Assembly: GCA_000711775.1 (NCBI GenBank)
Contig: ARYC01000579.1
Span: forward strand, 1 to 64,000
Source of the DNA: Oxytricha trifallax
Lineage: Eukaryota; Ciliophora; Spirotrichea; Sporadotrichida; Oxytrichidae
DNA: 64,000 nucleotides
Direction of reading: 5' to 3'
Made by a program: the position numbers and the translations under genes. This document shows positions 34,031-45,083 of this stretch, in pieces. The notes beneath the pieces were generated by a model. That model made no database searches, was not told the origin of the DNA, and worked only from the letters and a program-made list of their open reading frames with translations. How positions within the stretch are numbered: position 1 is the first letter of the stretch; every line of letters starts with the position of its first letter.

Positions 34031-35083
34031 GTAGAGCACATTTACACAATTAAATAATTAATTTGATTAGGAAATCAAGGAAAGAATGTTGACCTATGAT
34101 GCCAAAGTACTATGTGAGTTAAAGGTTAAAATAAATACCTCTAATACACACTAATTTACAAAACATTAACCTAATACCATAATGAACCCGAAAGTCTTAA
34201 TTTAGTATGCCTAAATAGACTACTTTTATCAATTAAAAGATTGTAGAAAATTTTGATTATTAGTCACTTTCATGTATTGAGCTTAACTAGAACTAAATCT
34301 TTGAGTTAAGGATCTTTCATAGATTCATAATTTATTTGAGAGTTACCTTACCTTATATACTTTACAAAGCTTAATAAAGGATAATTTAATTAATAAATAA
34401 TAGAAAGCAAGCTTGCTTGTATATACTATCCTTTAAAAGCTAATCTCATTAAAAATCGTCCGAATGTAATTTACAAGCTCTAATTCAAAGTATGTACTGA
34501 TGAAAAACTATATCTATTATATAAATTTAGGCTAGGAAGACTATCTGTGCATAATCATTTGGATAATCTCATTCCATAATTTTCCCTATTTTTTAAAAAT
34601 ATTATTTTCTTAAGTATTTTTCTTGTTTAAAATTTTAATTACAAAGAATGCCTCTAAATTAATATATTTACTTATTTTTAAAGAACTATGATTATTAAGG
34701 CTTCACTCAGGTGAATTCCTTTTTTTATTGCAAATCATAAATTTCTCACCAAATCAAAAATGTAAAATATAAAGAAAGCAATGAGATTTGTCTATCTAAA
34801 TGAAATTTTTTTAAAAGACCTAGTAAATTTAAAAGAGAAACTCTTATCAAGAGTCACTTTCTATATTATAATAAATCAGAGTAATTTTATGATTTTTTAA
34901 ACTCATATTCACAGTAATCCTACTAAAAGTTAGTTTACAGCAGTTTAAAGAGCAAAACGCAATAAAATTAAGAATAAACTACAATCCATTAGAAAATCTG
35001 GAAAACATAGTTTAGTCACTACATTATAAATTTAATTTGTAGATGAAAGAATTTATAAGATTATAATTGATTTTTATCAGACC
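34031..35083. other. AT-rich DNA, no gene seen
   Basis: Featureless A/T-rich sequence between the kinase relic and the microsatellite. Confidence 0.4.
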
Positions 35084-35100
35084 TAATAATAATAATAATA

Positions 35101-35179
<79 letters not shown>
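35084..35179. repeat. (AAT)n microsatellite
   Basis: About 31 copies of AAT/TAA run through the segment with a single slippage near 35099-35101. It is the only long simple repeat in the window. Confidence 0.95.
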
Positions 35180-35249
35180 TGATCACATATAGGTCTCTGG
35201 GGCCCCCCGATCTTATATATTTGTAAATATATAAGGGTCAATCCCTTTT

Positions 35250-35600
35250 CATTAATTCTCTGGTTTGACTTAGTCTCATTCTAGAATTTCACTTATGTGA
35301 GGGTTGAATTTGTAGTAGTCTTTTAACAGTTCCTCATGAAAATCTCCGATCTTTTTGTTAGCTCTATTGTCTTAGCTGACAGTTTATTCATGATTTCAAT
35401 GATCTTCTCATGTTTTTCTTCTTCTATCAGGTTGAAAATAATGCCTGTAATGAAAGCCATGGATTAAAGCATTATGGGTTTTGAAATTCCTTCTGATTAG
35501 ATAAGTATCTAGTCTGTATTTGCAGGCTTCAGAGTCATCATTAATTATTCCAAATCCTGGTGGTACATATCCTCTAGTTTTAGGGATACTTGTCATTAGT
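35250..35600 (-). CDS. Coding-like continuation, unknown protein
   Basis: The minus strand reads YVPPGFGIINDDSEACKYRL, then DTYLIRRNFKTHNALIHGFH, then HYFQPDRRRKT and a TGA. A one-frame change then gives EEKHEKIIEIMNKLSAKTIE. It follows directly on the ORF at 35538-35960 and may be a further exon of the same gene, with small introns or eliminated sequences between. Not recognised. Confidence 0.35.
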
Positions 35601-35960
35601 TAGAACCATTTCTTTGGTGGTTCTATTCTTGAACATTAATTTTCTACTACCAGAAAATATTTTTTTTGTCTGGTCTACTCCAGTACAATAAGTTTAGTAT
35701 ATTATGGGTATTTTTAAAACATCTTTGGTAAAACTTGGTCCAAAAGTTTCCCATTCTTATCTTTGTTCAAAGTCTAGCTCCCCATATACATTTTTAGGTA
35801 GAGTGAGTTGAAGCATCATTAACATATAGTTGATTTCAACCTCCGTCCAGTGTTGGTCAGTGACTATGCTCTTACTGTCTTTTGCCTAAATATATTTAAA
35901 TCTTAAATCTTATATTGATAAAACTAAGCTATTTTAGTTTTTAATAGTAAGTGCAGTCAT
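35538..35960 (-). CDS. ORF of 140 residues, unknown function
   Basis: It starts at ATG (35958-35960) with MTALTIKNQNSLVLSIQDLR and runs uninterrupted to TGA. It includes TDQHWTEVEINYMLMMLQLT, then LPKNVYGELDFEQRQEWETF, then KLMFKNRTTKEMVLTNDKYP. Several TAA/TAG codons are read as Gln. It begins 25 bases after the preceding ORF ends, on the same strand. It could be an independent gene, or the earlier bases could be intronic, because an acceptor-like ATATATTTAG lies before AKDSKS. No homologue was recognised. Confidence 0.5.
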
Positions 35961-35984
35961 CAGTTTAAGTCAGTGCGTCACTGA

Positions 35985-36711
35985 TCAAGTTATTCGGTTC
36001 TCTTGTTACTCACTTTACTGTTTGTTTAAGTTCAAATTTTGGAGTTGAGTGTTTGTTAGTTATTTTGAACTCATCTTGCATTTCCACTTCTTAAGTATGT
36101 GGATAAGTTCTTTTTAAGACAGATTTTTTTCTTTTTTGTCTGTTTGTTTTAGGTCTTCGTTACTTATTGTGTGGAAGATTTAAAAAAACTTAAGAATTAT
36201 TTAGTCAGTCGCTAATTAGTCAGATAGTTTAATTACATTGCTCGGTTAGGCGGTATTTAGTACTAATCTTGTGTGCTACTCTTTAATATTTAACACGTGT
36301 TTTATATTTGAGAAGTTTGTGAAAGCTATCGTTATGGCTAAAAAAGATTGTTTGTACCATGGTTAACTATAATTCTTAGTTAACTGTGAAGCATTGGATC
36401 TGATCTGATGATTCTAAGTCTAATAGGTGCTTAGGATTAAGTATATCTTTTCCATATGATAATTTTAGTATGGTTTGTTGAAGTTTACCTATCAGTTCTC
36501 TTCTGAGAGGTTGACTGTTTTTAATGATTCTATTGAAGAAATTTATCAAGATAATTCTATGACCTCTAGGTAATTTATTAAAACCTAGTAAATAATTTTG
36601 GAAAGGTCCTTATATCACTTGTTTAAGCGAATATTGCGGAAATTGTTTTATGAATCTTAAATATTCCGTAAGGTCGGCATTTTTAATTGCCTTGCTAAGG
36701 AAGTATATCAT
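35985..36711 (-). CDS. Apparently intact gene with a putative 25-nt intron, unknown function
   Basis: Exon 1 (36711-36237) starts MIYFLSKAIKNADLTEYLRF and continues IKQFPQYSLKQVIQGPFQNY, then NKLPRGHRIILINFFNRIIK. In phase it then meets two TGA codons 15 bases apart (36220-36222 and 36205-36207). Removing GTAATTAAACTATCTGACTA plus ATTAG (36236-36212, 25 nt, GT...AG) restores an open frame: SNEDLKQTDKKEKNLSQKEL, then IHILKKWKCKMSSKQ, and a stop at 35985. The product would be 233 residues, basic, with no membrane segment. TAA/TAG are used as Gln throughout. The family is unknown. Upstream of the ATG the frame stays open for at least 27 codons, so the true start could be earlier. Confidence 0.55.
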
Positions 36712-36799
36712 TTCTAATTAATCGTTACGATCCCAGAGCAAGATTATTTGCAATTTAATATTGAAGTAACTATTATAGGACTTAATAATTTTAAATTAT

Positions 36800-37325
36800 T
36801 TTTAATTTTTTAATTTATGTTTATAATTAAAATTTAAAACTTTATATTATATTGTCCAAATTGAAATTTTCATACTACAAGAAAATTTACAAAAACTTTT
36901 AAAAATGATAAATTTTAATTAGAAATCAAAGAATTAGAAAATTTACTGGTTCAAAAAATAAGAAAAAGCTACATAAAATCTATGTAAATAAAGAATGCAA
37001 CAAACTCTAAAGAGATTTCGAAGATCATATCGAGAAAGAGCAGAAGATTACGATTAAGAGAGTAAGGAGCCTAGAAATTGATTTTAAGAAGTCAAGAATA
37101 TCCTCAGAGTGGATTGAATTACGTTAAATGAAGAAATGCACTTACACATTACATAAATGTAAATTTTTATCTTCTTATTTTTAATATAAGCTCGAGAGAG
37201 AAATCATAAAAACCAATAATTCCATTAATCTAAGTGTTTTAACAGTTTTATTTGAATTATTGATTTTTTAGTTAATAGAGTTTTTAACGCTGAGTAGGAG
37301 TAGGAGTAGCAGATAAATTACTAAT
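36800..37325. other. AT-rich DNA, no gene seen
   Basis: A/T-rich sequence with a short GAGTAG repeat (TAGGAGTAGGAGTAG) near 37294-37310. No gene recognised. Confidence 0.35.
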
Positions 37326-37503
37326 GTGCGATCAATAATTTTCGAGATACTACCCATCCTAAATTAACTTTTAAATATAAAATTATGAGCAAATTTATAT
37401 TTTAATGGAAAATTTAATATTTATGAAAATAGGAAATTTTTAATTATTTTTACTATAATTTAATAGTTGGATGGAAAATATCTCGAAAATTATTGATCGC
37501 TCA
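37326..37503. repeat. Short TIR element (~180 bp)
   Basis: The left arm GCGATCAATAATTTTCGAGA (from about 37329) is mirrored on the right by TCTCGAAAATTATTGATCGC (ending about 37500). The match extends over CATCC/GGATG with small differences. The internal sequence is AT-rich. It is probably a miniature element. Target duplication is unclear (ACTA occurs near both ends). Confidence 0.6.
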
Positions 37504-39060
37504 CTAGAAGTTTTTTTGTTTCTATTACTCAATGTAAAGAACTCTATCAGACTAAAAAATAAATAATATAAATAATGGGGGTGTTTGATTTCATAGTCGA
37601 AAAAAGTGTTCGAGTTCAGAGCCAACTCTAATCTAAAATAATTTCAAATAAAATAAAACGACTATTAAGTTTACATTAACTTATTTACAATAGATATATT
37701 CACTTTAAAACTGTGAGGAGCTTAAATTCATGAATGATAAGCTGAAAAAAAGAAAAGAATTAAAGAAATCATCAGTGTATAGTAAGCAGCAGATGATAGG
37801 CTGGAGAATAAAAATACCACTAAAGCTGAGAAAGATTCTTAATAATTTATAATTATTTCGTTTAAGCTTTAAATAATTTAAATTATATAATATTATGAGA
37901 TTATTATAATATATTAAGCGCAAACATTTACTAATATAAAATCAATATATATTATTGAGCAATTTGGTCTTAATAGAAAATAAAAAACAGATTTTTCAAT
38001 TACGGAAGCAGGCAAAGAATTAAATAATTAGGTTAATAAATAGTATTAAATAACTAATTATTGAGAAAAAATTAAAAAAGCTTGTATTTTCTTAGCTGTA
38101 GAATAGATATACAAGTAAGTATAAATAAAATTTATCAAGTAATTTATTTAAGAGAAACTCTCTATGTGGGATTTTAAATTCAAGATTGTTGATAGAGTGC
38201 TAAGAATATTCAAATCATTACTCATAAATTTGAGGTAAGCTAAAAATTATGAAAAGTAAGTGAAATTTTAAATATAATTAACAATTTGAATATAAGGGCT
38301 ATAAAGGAATCAACATAATTAAGAATGAAAGAGTATTTGCAAAAAAAATAGCGATTTGTTTTTACATTATCTATAAGGTATATTTTATGAATTTCCCCAA
38401 GATATTCTGACTGCCTTCGTTAGACTTTTATCTTTAATCTTGATAATATATAAGCTTAAAATATTACAATATCGTCCAGTCCAGCTTCAAATTGCTTATA
38501 AGTCCATTCTTAATTTAGAGGTTAAAGAACACATCTATACCGAAATTATGTAATATCCTAGATAATTTAATAAACATAAAAATTTAATTTATAAATATTA
38601 TTAAAAATTAAATATAGACTACTCTTAATAAAATTATCTTCAGTGATATTTAATTATTGTTTACTTTTAATTAAATTTATTATTGTTAATTAATAATTAA
38701 TATTTTAATAAAGATGTTAGTATAAATAGGGCATAGATTAGGGGTTAAAAGCCTTGCATTAAGAATGGGCTAATGATCTTTTGAAGTTCGAAGATGTCAA
38801 TTTATTAATTTAAAAAATATTTTGAGCTATTGATGTCTCACTTTTGCCGTTTAGACATATTAAGATAATCAAAATTTTTAAGACTTGCTCATATATAGCT
38901 TATTAAGATCAATAATCTTAGAATAATTTCATTCATTGATGCTCATATAGATTCTTCTTTGCCTAATTGATTTTTGTCCATTACAATTAAAATCTCTATT
39001 AAAAATAGATTTCCATATATTCTTTACAAAAATTTTAGCATATATTTATATGCAAAATTT
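37504..39060. other. AT-rich DNA, no gene called
   Basis: Open frames exist only because a single stop codon is used in AT-rich DNA. None has a recognisable motif. Confidence 0.35.
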
Positions 39061-39089
39061 TTCTGTGAATTCAGTATGGGTTATTTGAA

Positions 39090-39470
39090 TCTGGAAAATT
39101 AAATACACGAAGTAGCGAGCAATCTAAATATGAGAAGAAATTTAAATTGATTCATTCAAATGAGACATTTTATTTTAATCATAAATAATAAAGTTTATTG
39201 ATTACAAAATAAGTAGACATTAAACTTTGATAATGATTTATCACAACTAAATTTGACTCAGAGGTCCAACTAGATATCAATCATAAACTTAAGTTCTAGA
39301 AGTTCTCTAAAAAACATGCTGAAAATGGTCCATTACATTAGTGTCATAATCAAACTGAACTTGACTATACTTGTAAATATAAAAAAAAATACTGCAATTC
39401 ATCTACTTATATTCTTAATTGGTAGCCTATCAAGATTATAATCATAACTAATTTCTTAATATAATTCCTA
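39090..39470 (+). pseudogene. Possible zinc-finger-like coding relic
   Basis: Plus-strand frames read SGKLNTRSSEQSKYEKKFKL, then, after a frame change, KFSKKHAENGPLHQCHNQTE and YTCKYKKKYCNSSTYILNW. The spacing of Cys and His is suggestive of a degraded C2H2 unit, as in TBE 57-kDa N-termini. No kinase motif follows. Weak. Confidence 0.2.
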
Positions 39471-39479
39471 TTGATCAAC

Positions 39480-40520
39480 TTAAAGGAGATCAGTTTATGA
39501 TGTTGATAAAAAGGATATTCTCAAAACTATAAATAACTTAAATATTAAAATTTTAACATAAGACACGATCAAAATAGTTCTTAAGCTATTGAGATGTAAA
39601 TAAGATTATTCTCACCTAACATAGATTTTTTTATTTTTTTATTGAGATACAATATTATTAATGACAATCTAATGTCTCTTAATTTTTAATTTATTTAATA
39701 AATTTAAGATGAGTCATCACAATCTCTAAGGAAGCTTGTTTTAAGGTTTGAAGGCAAGCGGTTGTGCTGATATTGCTCCTAAATCTTGTTTTGCTATCAA
39801 TAAGAGCTATAATTGGGCTTTCTAACAAACATTAATTTTTATAATGCATTAGATATTATTAATAATTACAATCTTATAGGATGTTTCAAAGAAATAAAAG
39901 GTGACCAGATGAATATAATGCTCAATTTAAATAATAAAATAGCAGGCGATTAAACACAATCTAATATCAACTTATGCATTTATTTTCATTCATATCCTTA
40001 ACAATTCAATACAAGTTGTATGGATTTTTAATCTATTTATAAAAATTAAAAGTTCCAAGTGTGAAAAACACAAAGTCAAACTTACTATGATTAAAAGTAA
40101 ACACACTTAGATATATGAAGGCAAATTAAGATGAAAAATCTTGCATGCCATTCATAGAATGGGTGTTCAAACCTCCCGACTACTATTAAAAGCAAATTGC
40201 AGTTAAAAATATATTTTAAAGTAAGTGAGTCTTATTGAAATAATTTTAATATCCATAATAGAATTATCAATCACGACCACCAATAAAAGTTCAATTTATA
40301 ATTAAAATTTAACATTACTCAGAGATAACAAATGCCTAAATAGAACTAATCATAACATATGTTAATAAATTAACAATTTATATATATTCATGCTGAATCA
40401 ATTCCTTCAAAATATTTGTATTATAGAATTTTGAATTAGAATATAAGAGCATGAATACATGTAAGATCAGAAGATGTTGTGTCTTTCATTAAAAATATAA
40501 ATTACAAACATAAATATCTA
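39480..40520. other. AT-rich DNA, no gene seen
   Basis: No element ends or homology recognised. Confidence 0.35.
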
Positions 40521-40538
40521 TATTTTTATTTTTGCAGG

Positions 40539-40680
40539 TGTTATCCTAGGAAGCTATAGCGGATGAAGATAAAAGCTCAGTAAAGAAACACAAAAGGGTC
40601 AAAGATACTTATACAAATGCAGTTAAAGCTAAAAATACTAGAGATTTGATAATGGAAAAAGTTTTGTTTGCTTTATAAAT
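40539..40680 (+). other. Possible isolated exon or macronuclear-destined segment
   Basis: A good acceptor-like sequence (ATATTTTTATTTTTGCAG) immediately precedes a protein-like frame, VLSQEAIADEDKSSVKKHKR, then VKDTYTNAVKAKNTRDLIME. TAG is used as Gln. The stretch is richer in GC than its surroundings. No upstream exon was located. Confidence 0.3.
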
Positions 40681-40699
40681 TAAATACTACTATTTAAAT

Positions 40700-43077
40700 T
40701 TTATTAATCTTTATATCTAATTGTTTTTATTTAAAATTAATCATGATTAATTCATTTGAAATACTCGCAATTTATAATATTTATGAGCAATTGTTAAATC
40801 ATTTTCTTGATTACTCATCCCTCTACTGCCTTCATTGTTGTTATTATTGATAAAATAGAAAAGAATCGTGAATAATAAATTTAAATAATATACAAACTGC
40901 CATTAATTAGATAACTTTAGATATAAGTTTAACAATGAGAGAGAAAAATGAATTAAATATATGCTTAATGAACAGCATAAAGTGATAAATTCCTTTCAGT
41001 CATTTATTATTTACTTATGAAATTTTATTTTCATTATGATTTTCCAATCCAAATGTTGTTCTACGAAGAATTATAATTAGTGCTTTCATTGGACTTAGTA
41101 TTTTTATTCTGAAAATGGAATTTTATATCTTTTGAAGTCATTATTTATGTTCCGCAGTATTGGTAGTCTCATTCTATAGTTGTAAGTAGAAATGTTCATT
41201 TTTTCTGCTAATTGAATTCTAAGAAGTGAAATTAGCATTTATAGGTTTAAATTCTTGCTATATATAAACTTACTTTTATATAAATGTGATAAAATCTCAA
41301 GAAACTTCTGGGAGGTTTTGTTATTATTGTATATTATTTATCCATTTTAGTTATGTAATTAAAGTTTATAAATATATTACGTTGATTTGTGAATTCAAAC
41401 TATTTTTTATCTTTGAAAATATATGATCGATAATTATCAATAAATCATTTAAATACGATTCTATCATTATAATGCTAGTAATCGAATGTGTGTTCCTTTT
41501 CTTCTGATTTAATTACCAAATACACTGAAAACTATCTTTACTGGTGCATTTATCATAGAGGTATAGATAAATCTACCTGCTAGAGATTTCGAACTCATGT
41601 CTTACTTTCCAAATTCACTAAGGTTTAAGGCCATGAGTGCTGTTTCTTAAAGATAGTACTTGTCTTGTATTGTTGCTCATCATTCGATTGCTAATTATGT
41701 TTAGAATAATCGCGTCCATTGGAAATTAAATTATAAATAATTTAGAGAATTCATTTGGGGAAATTTCAACAGAATGCATTTTATTTTTAAATTGTAAGAG
41801 AAATTTAAAATCGGAAAGAGTAAATACTAAATCAAAATCATTTCAGGAAAAATATGTTTTTCGACTTTGTTAAACTATAATTAAAAAAACTGATTATTTA
41901 TTAAATAAAATTAAATGAGAAAAGCTCCTAGCTGTACTTGTTTTAATATACCTACAAGATGTCTAATTGGTAGACACAACCCCAAATTTCCTTGCCAAAT
42001 AATTTTGAAAAGGTAATACGAAATATTGACCTTCTTTATTCATTATAACCTTAAGATCGTATGTACCAGGCTTGCTATAGTGCTCTTTAAAGATCAAACA
42101 TTAACATATAACTATTGTTCTCTTACTGATACTCAAGATGATTCTGGGAGTTTATGAGACTTCCAAGATCCCAAAATCAAGAACAAAGCATGAGTGTAAT
42201 TTCCCTTACTGTTTACTGTTGTATTATGATAGTAATTAGGTTTTGAGTATTACGGCTAATTAATGTAAAAAACGCGTCTAAAAACTCAAAATTAATAATG
42301 AATTTATATGTTAGTTTATCAATGTTTTTATGAAAAAATATATTAATAAACTATCTTAAAAAACTCATGATTAACTCTCTATCATATTATAAAATATAGA
42401 TTATCACTCTCCATATTTTCCACAAATTATTTTAAATAGTAGGTACTAGTCTATGCATTTAAGAGACACACTTAAAGAGTTAAGTCTTTGTCAGAACTCT
42501 TTTGTATATTTATCTCTAATCTCTAATGCTAAAACATTTATCTTTAGATTGTTTAAAATCGCTTTGCAATTCAATATACTTCAAAACTTAATTGAGGTAT
42601 ATTAATAAATTAAAATTAAATATCTAAATTTAGTGTACTAAATAATAAATCATTATTTTATAATAATTTTCTAGATATCATCAGTCTTTTTTACAAAGTA
42701 AACAGTTTAATTGCCTCTTAAGCTATTATCATTTTTGCTTGAAATAAATTCGATTTCTCCATCAATCAGGAGATTAAACCAATATCTTAAATCTTTATCA
42801 TTTCCCGATTGGGAGCTCTGGTTACTCCTTAAAACGGTGTATAATAGTACTAATCACATTTAAAATTTCATTAAATTTTAAATGCTTCATAGAGATAGTT
42901 AATTGTATCCCAATCTTTATTTATTATAGTTTGAATTATGAATTATAGCCTTAATTGATTTTTAAAATGAATATTCATTATTATTAAGTTTAACTTACAG
43001 TTGTTTCTTTGGTGGCTTGAAATGAAGTCCCTCAGGGAAAGGCAATATTTACTTAGAAGTTAAATTTTCAAAAGTCC
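40700..43077. other. AT-rich DNA, no gene seen
   Basis: No gene, inverted repeat or tandem repeat recognised up to the target site of the outer TBE. Confidence 0.4.
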
Positions 43078-43199
43078 AATCAAAACCCCAAAACCCCTTA
43101 ATGAGGTTTATAAGTGCTTTGATTTGTAGGGAATTTGTTAGGGGTTGGGGTTATTAATAGGTTTTAATGTGAAATTTATAGTAAATGTATTTAATTTAA

Positions 43200-44477
43200 T
43201 CACTCAAAATGCACCTTAGGATCATGTGGGAGAGGTCTGAAGTTTATCTTACTTAACCACAACTCTATCTACTCTATTGATATGTCTGATCTTGAGTTTG
43301 GTTTAATTATTATTTACTCTGCCATTTGTTTTATTGATTGAGATACTCTTGTTTTGTCAATAAATTGCTTTATTCTTTGTTTAGCATCCTTCTCGCATCT
43401 TGTAGAGTAGTATTCATTGCGAGGCATATCGCACTCTATTATTATTGCTGCTAAAGCCCACACATCCCACTAAAAGTCTCCATCTCTCCAGTCCTCTCTT
43501 TCTGGATAGTACCCTTGCGTTCCCATTACAGTTCCAAGCCTTGATACTTCCACTCTTTAAGCTCTGTTGAAATCGATTATTGCTACTCTTACAGGTGAGA
43601 AGTTTATCATTATATTTTCTGGCTTCAAATCTCTGTGAACAAACCCTAACTTATGAAGCTCTTTAATACCTTATACGGTCTGAGTTGCTATTTATCCAAG
43701 TTACTTATGATTCCTTTGATCTGTTATGAAATCTCTTAGGGTCATTTCATAGAGTGGAAGTCTGAAAGCAACATGATCCTTGGCAAGGAGAACAGCATCT
43801 AGCTTGATTAAGTAACTACACTCTTTAAACTTTGCTTGAGTGAGTACTTGATACTCATTTGTAAACTCCATCTAATATTTATCATCACTTAAGAGATAGT
43901 TGAAGGGATACACCTTGTATGCGTATTGATGATCATTGATAACTTTCTTATCAAAGGAGTCTTCTAATATTAGGTAGCTTTAAAGAGAAGTATCTAGGTC
44001 AATTTAAGCAAGAACCGGTATTTTCTTGTATTGAATCTTGATCATAATTCTTGTTATTTCAGAGGTCAGTTGGTTGCGTGCCTTCCTAACGTACTCTAAC
44101 TCTCTTGCTTATTCAGGCACAACGACCTTAGAATATTCCCTCGCTTTTCTTTTGTTGAGAAGCTTCAGCTCAACTTCATGATTCTCAACTTCTATATCTT
44201 TCTTGTGAGCTTTTAATAGATGCTTCTTCAAGTCTCTTGTATGAGAGTATTGCTTATGGCCTTCAAAGCAGACATACTTTCCATCTATTTTATCATGCTT
44301 TAAGTATACAGTGGGCTTGGCTTCTCTATGCTCTTTCTTATGTCTGTACCAGCTTGATTTATGAGCAAAATCTCTCTCACATAGCTCACAAAAATAGACT
44401 TCAGCTTCTTCAGTTTGTATAGGAATTTCATTAATACCTTTCTCCTCCTCTCTGTCTCCCACACACTTATTTGCCAT
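43200..44477 (-). CDS. TBE 57-kDa-type zinc-finger/protein kinase, 425 aa, intact
   Basis: With TAA/TAG as Gln the frame is open from ATG at 44477 to TGA at 43200. Residues 30-50 form a C2H2 finger (CELCERDFAHK...HKKEH). Residues 70-91 are a second finger-like unit in which the second Cys is Gly (CFEGHKQYSH...H). The kinase part has YAYKVYPF near 185-192, HRDLKPEN at 281-288, DFN instead of DFG at 302-304, GTQGYYPERE at 319-328 and WDVWALAAI at 337-345. A glycine-rich loop is not evident. Such kinases are known from TBE elements but their substrate is not. Intact despite an insertion 470 bp upstream of its start. Possibly active; the DFN change could affect metal binding. Confidence 0.92.
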
Positions 44478-44839
44478 TTATTTTCTATTATTAATTTCTA
44501 TTTTAATAACAGAGACCTCAAGTGATAGCTCTGGTAGTTCCTTATGAGAGTTCATCTCACAGCTATCACACTTTTTATTGACGCCAAAGGTAAGTCTCAT
44601 TTAGTTTGATGGAAGTGTTGTTGTTTTTCTTAAAATGTTAGCGCTCATATTTAAATTTGAATTTAAAATTATAAAACTGCCTCTATAACTGAGAGCTTAT
44701 ATGAGAGCTTTCCAAGCCTACAAGTTTCAAGGGAAGTTTTAAGAGTATTATAGAAGATATATGAGTGCTAAGAGACGAACCAGCTCTAAATATAGGTGAG
44801 AAAGTAACCATTTTAACTATCAATAATAAGTTGATTATA

Positions 44840-44946
44840 GCACGTACCAATTTAGGAGGTGCTCCTAATTAAGTACGTACTGTTTTAGGAGGTATTTTGT
44901 CATTTTATGATTAAAATTAGGGTGCTCCTAATTAAGTACTAGCATT
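44840..44946. promoter_or_regulatory. Outer TBE divergent promoter region, left half
   Basis: Copies of GCTCCTAATTAAGTA occur at about 44861 and 44923, with GTACGTAC and GCACGTACC alongside. The inner TBE inserted into this array, and further copies lie beyond it at 49064 and 49098. It separates the divergent kinase and 22-kDa genes, so it probably drives both. Confidence 0.45.
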
Positions 44947-45083
44947 CAAACCCAAAACCCCTTAGTGAGGTTTATAAGTGCTTTGATTTGTAGGGTATAG
45001 TTGGGGTCTTATTGGGGTTAGTAGAGAAAACGCAGGTTTTTTATGAATTTAATGAATATTTAATGAGTATTACTGTACTTAAT

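Noticed and set aside
35084..35179. Regular repeat considered as a CRISPR array
   Set aside because: It is a simple trinucleotide microsatellite without spacers in a eukaryotic germline sequence.
41580..41660. TTTCGAACTCATG resembling a tRNA T-loop on the minus strand
   Set aside because: No paired stem around the loop and no remaining tRNA arms.
36801..43077. Several minus- and plus-strand frames open for 70-110 codons (for example near 38270-38580)
   Set aside because: With only TGA as stop, AT-rich DNA gives frames of this length readily. No motif, composition shift or conserved position supports them.
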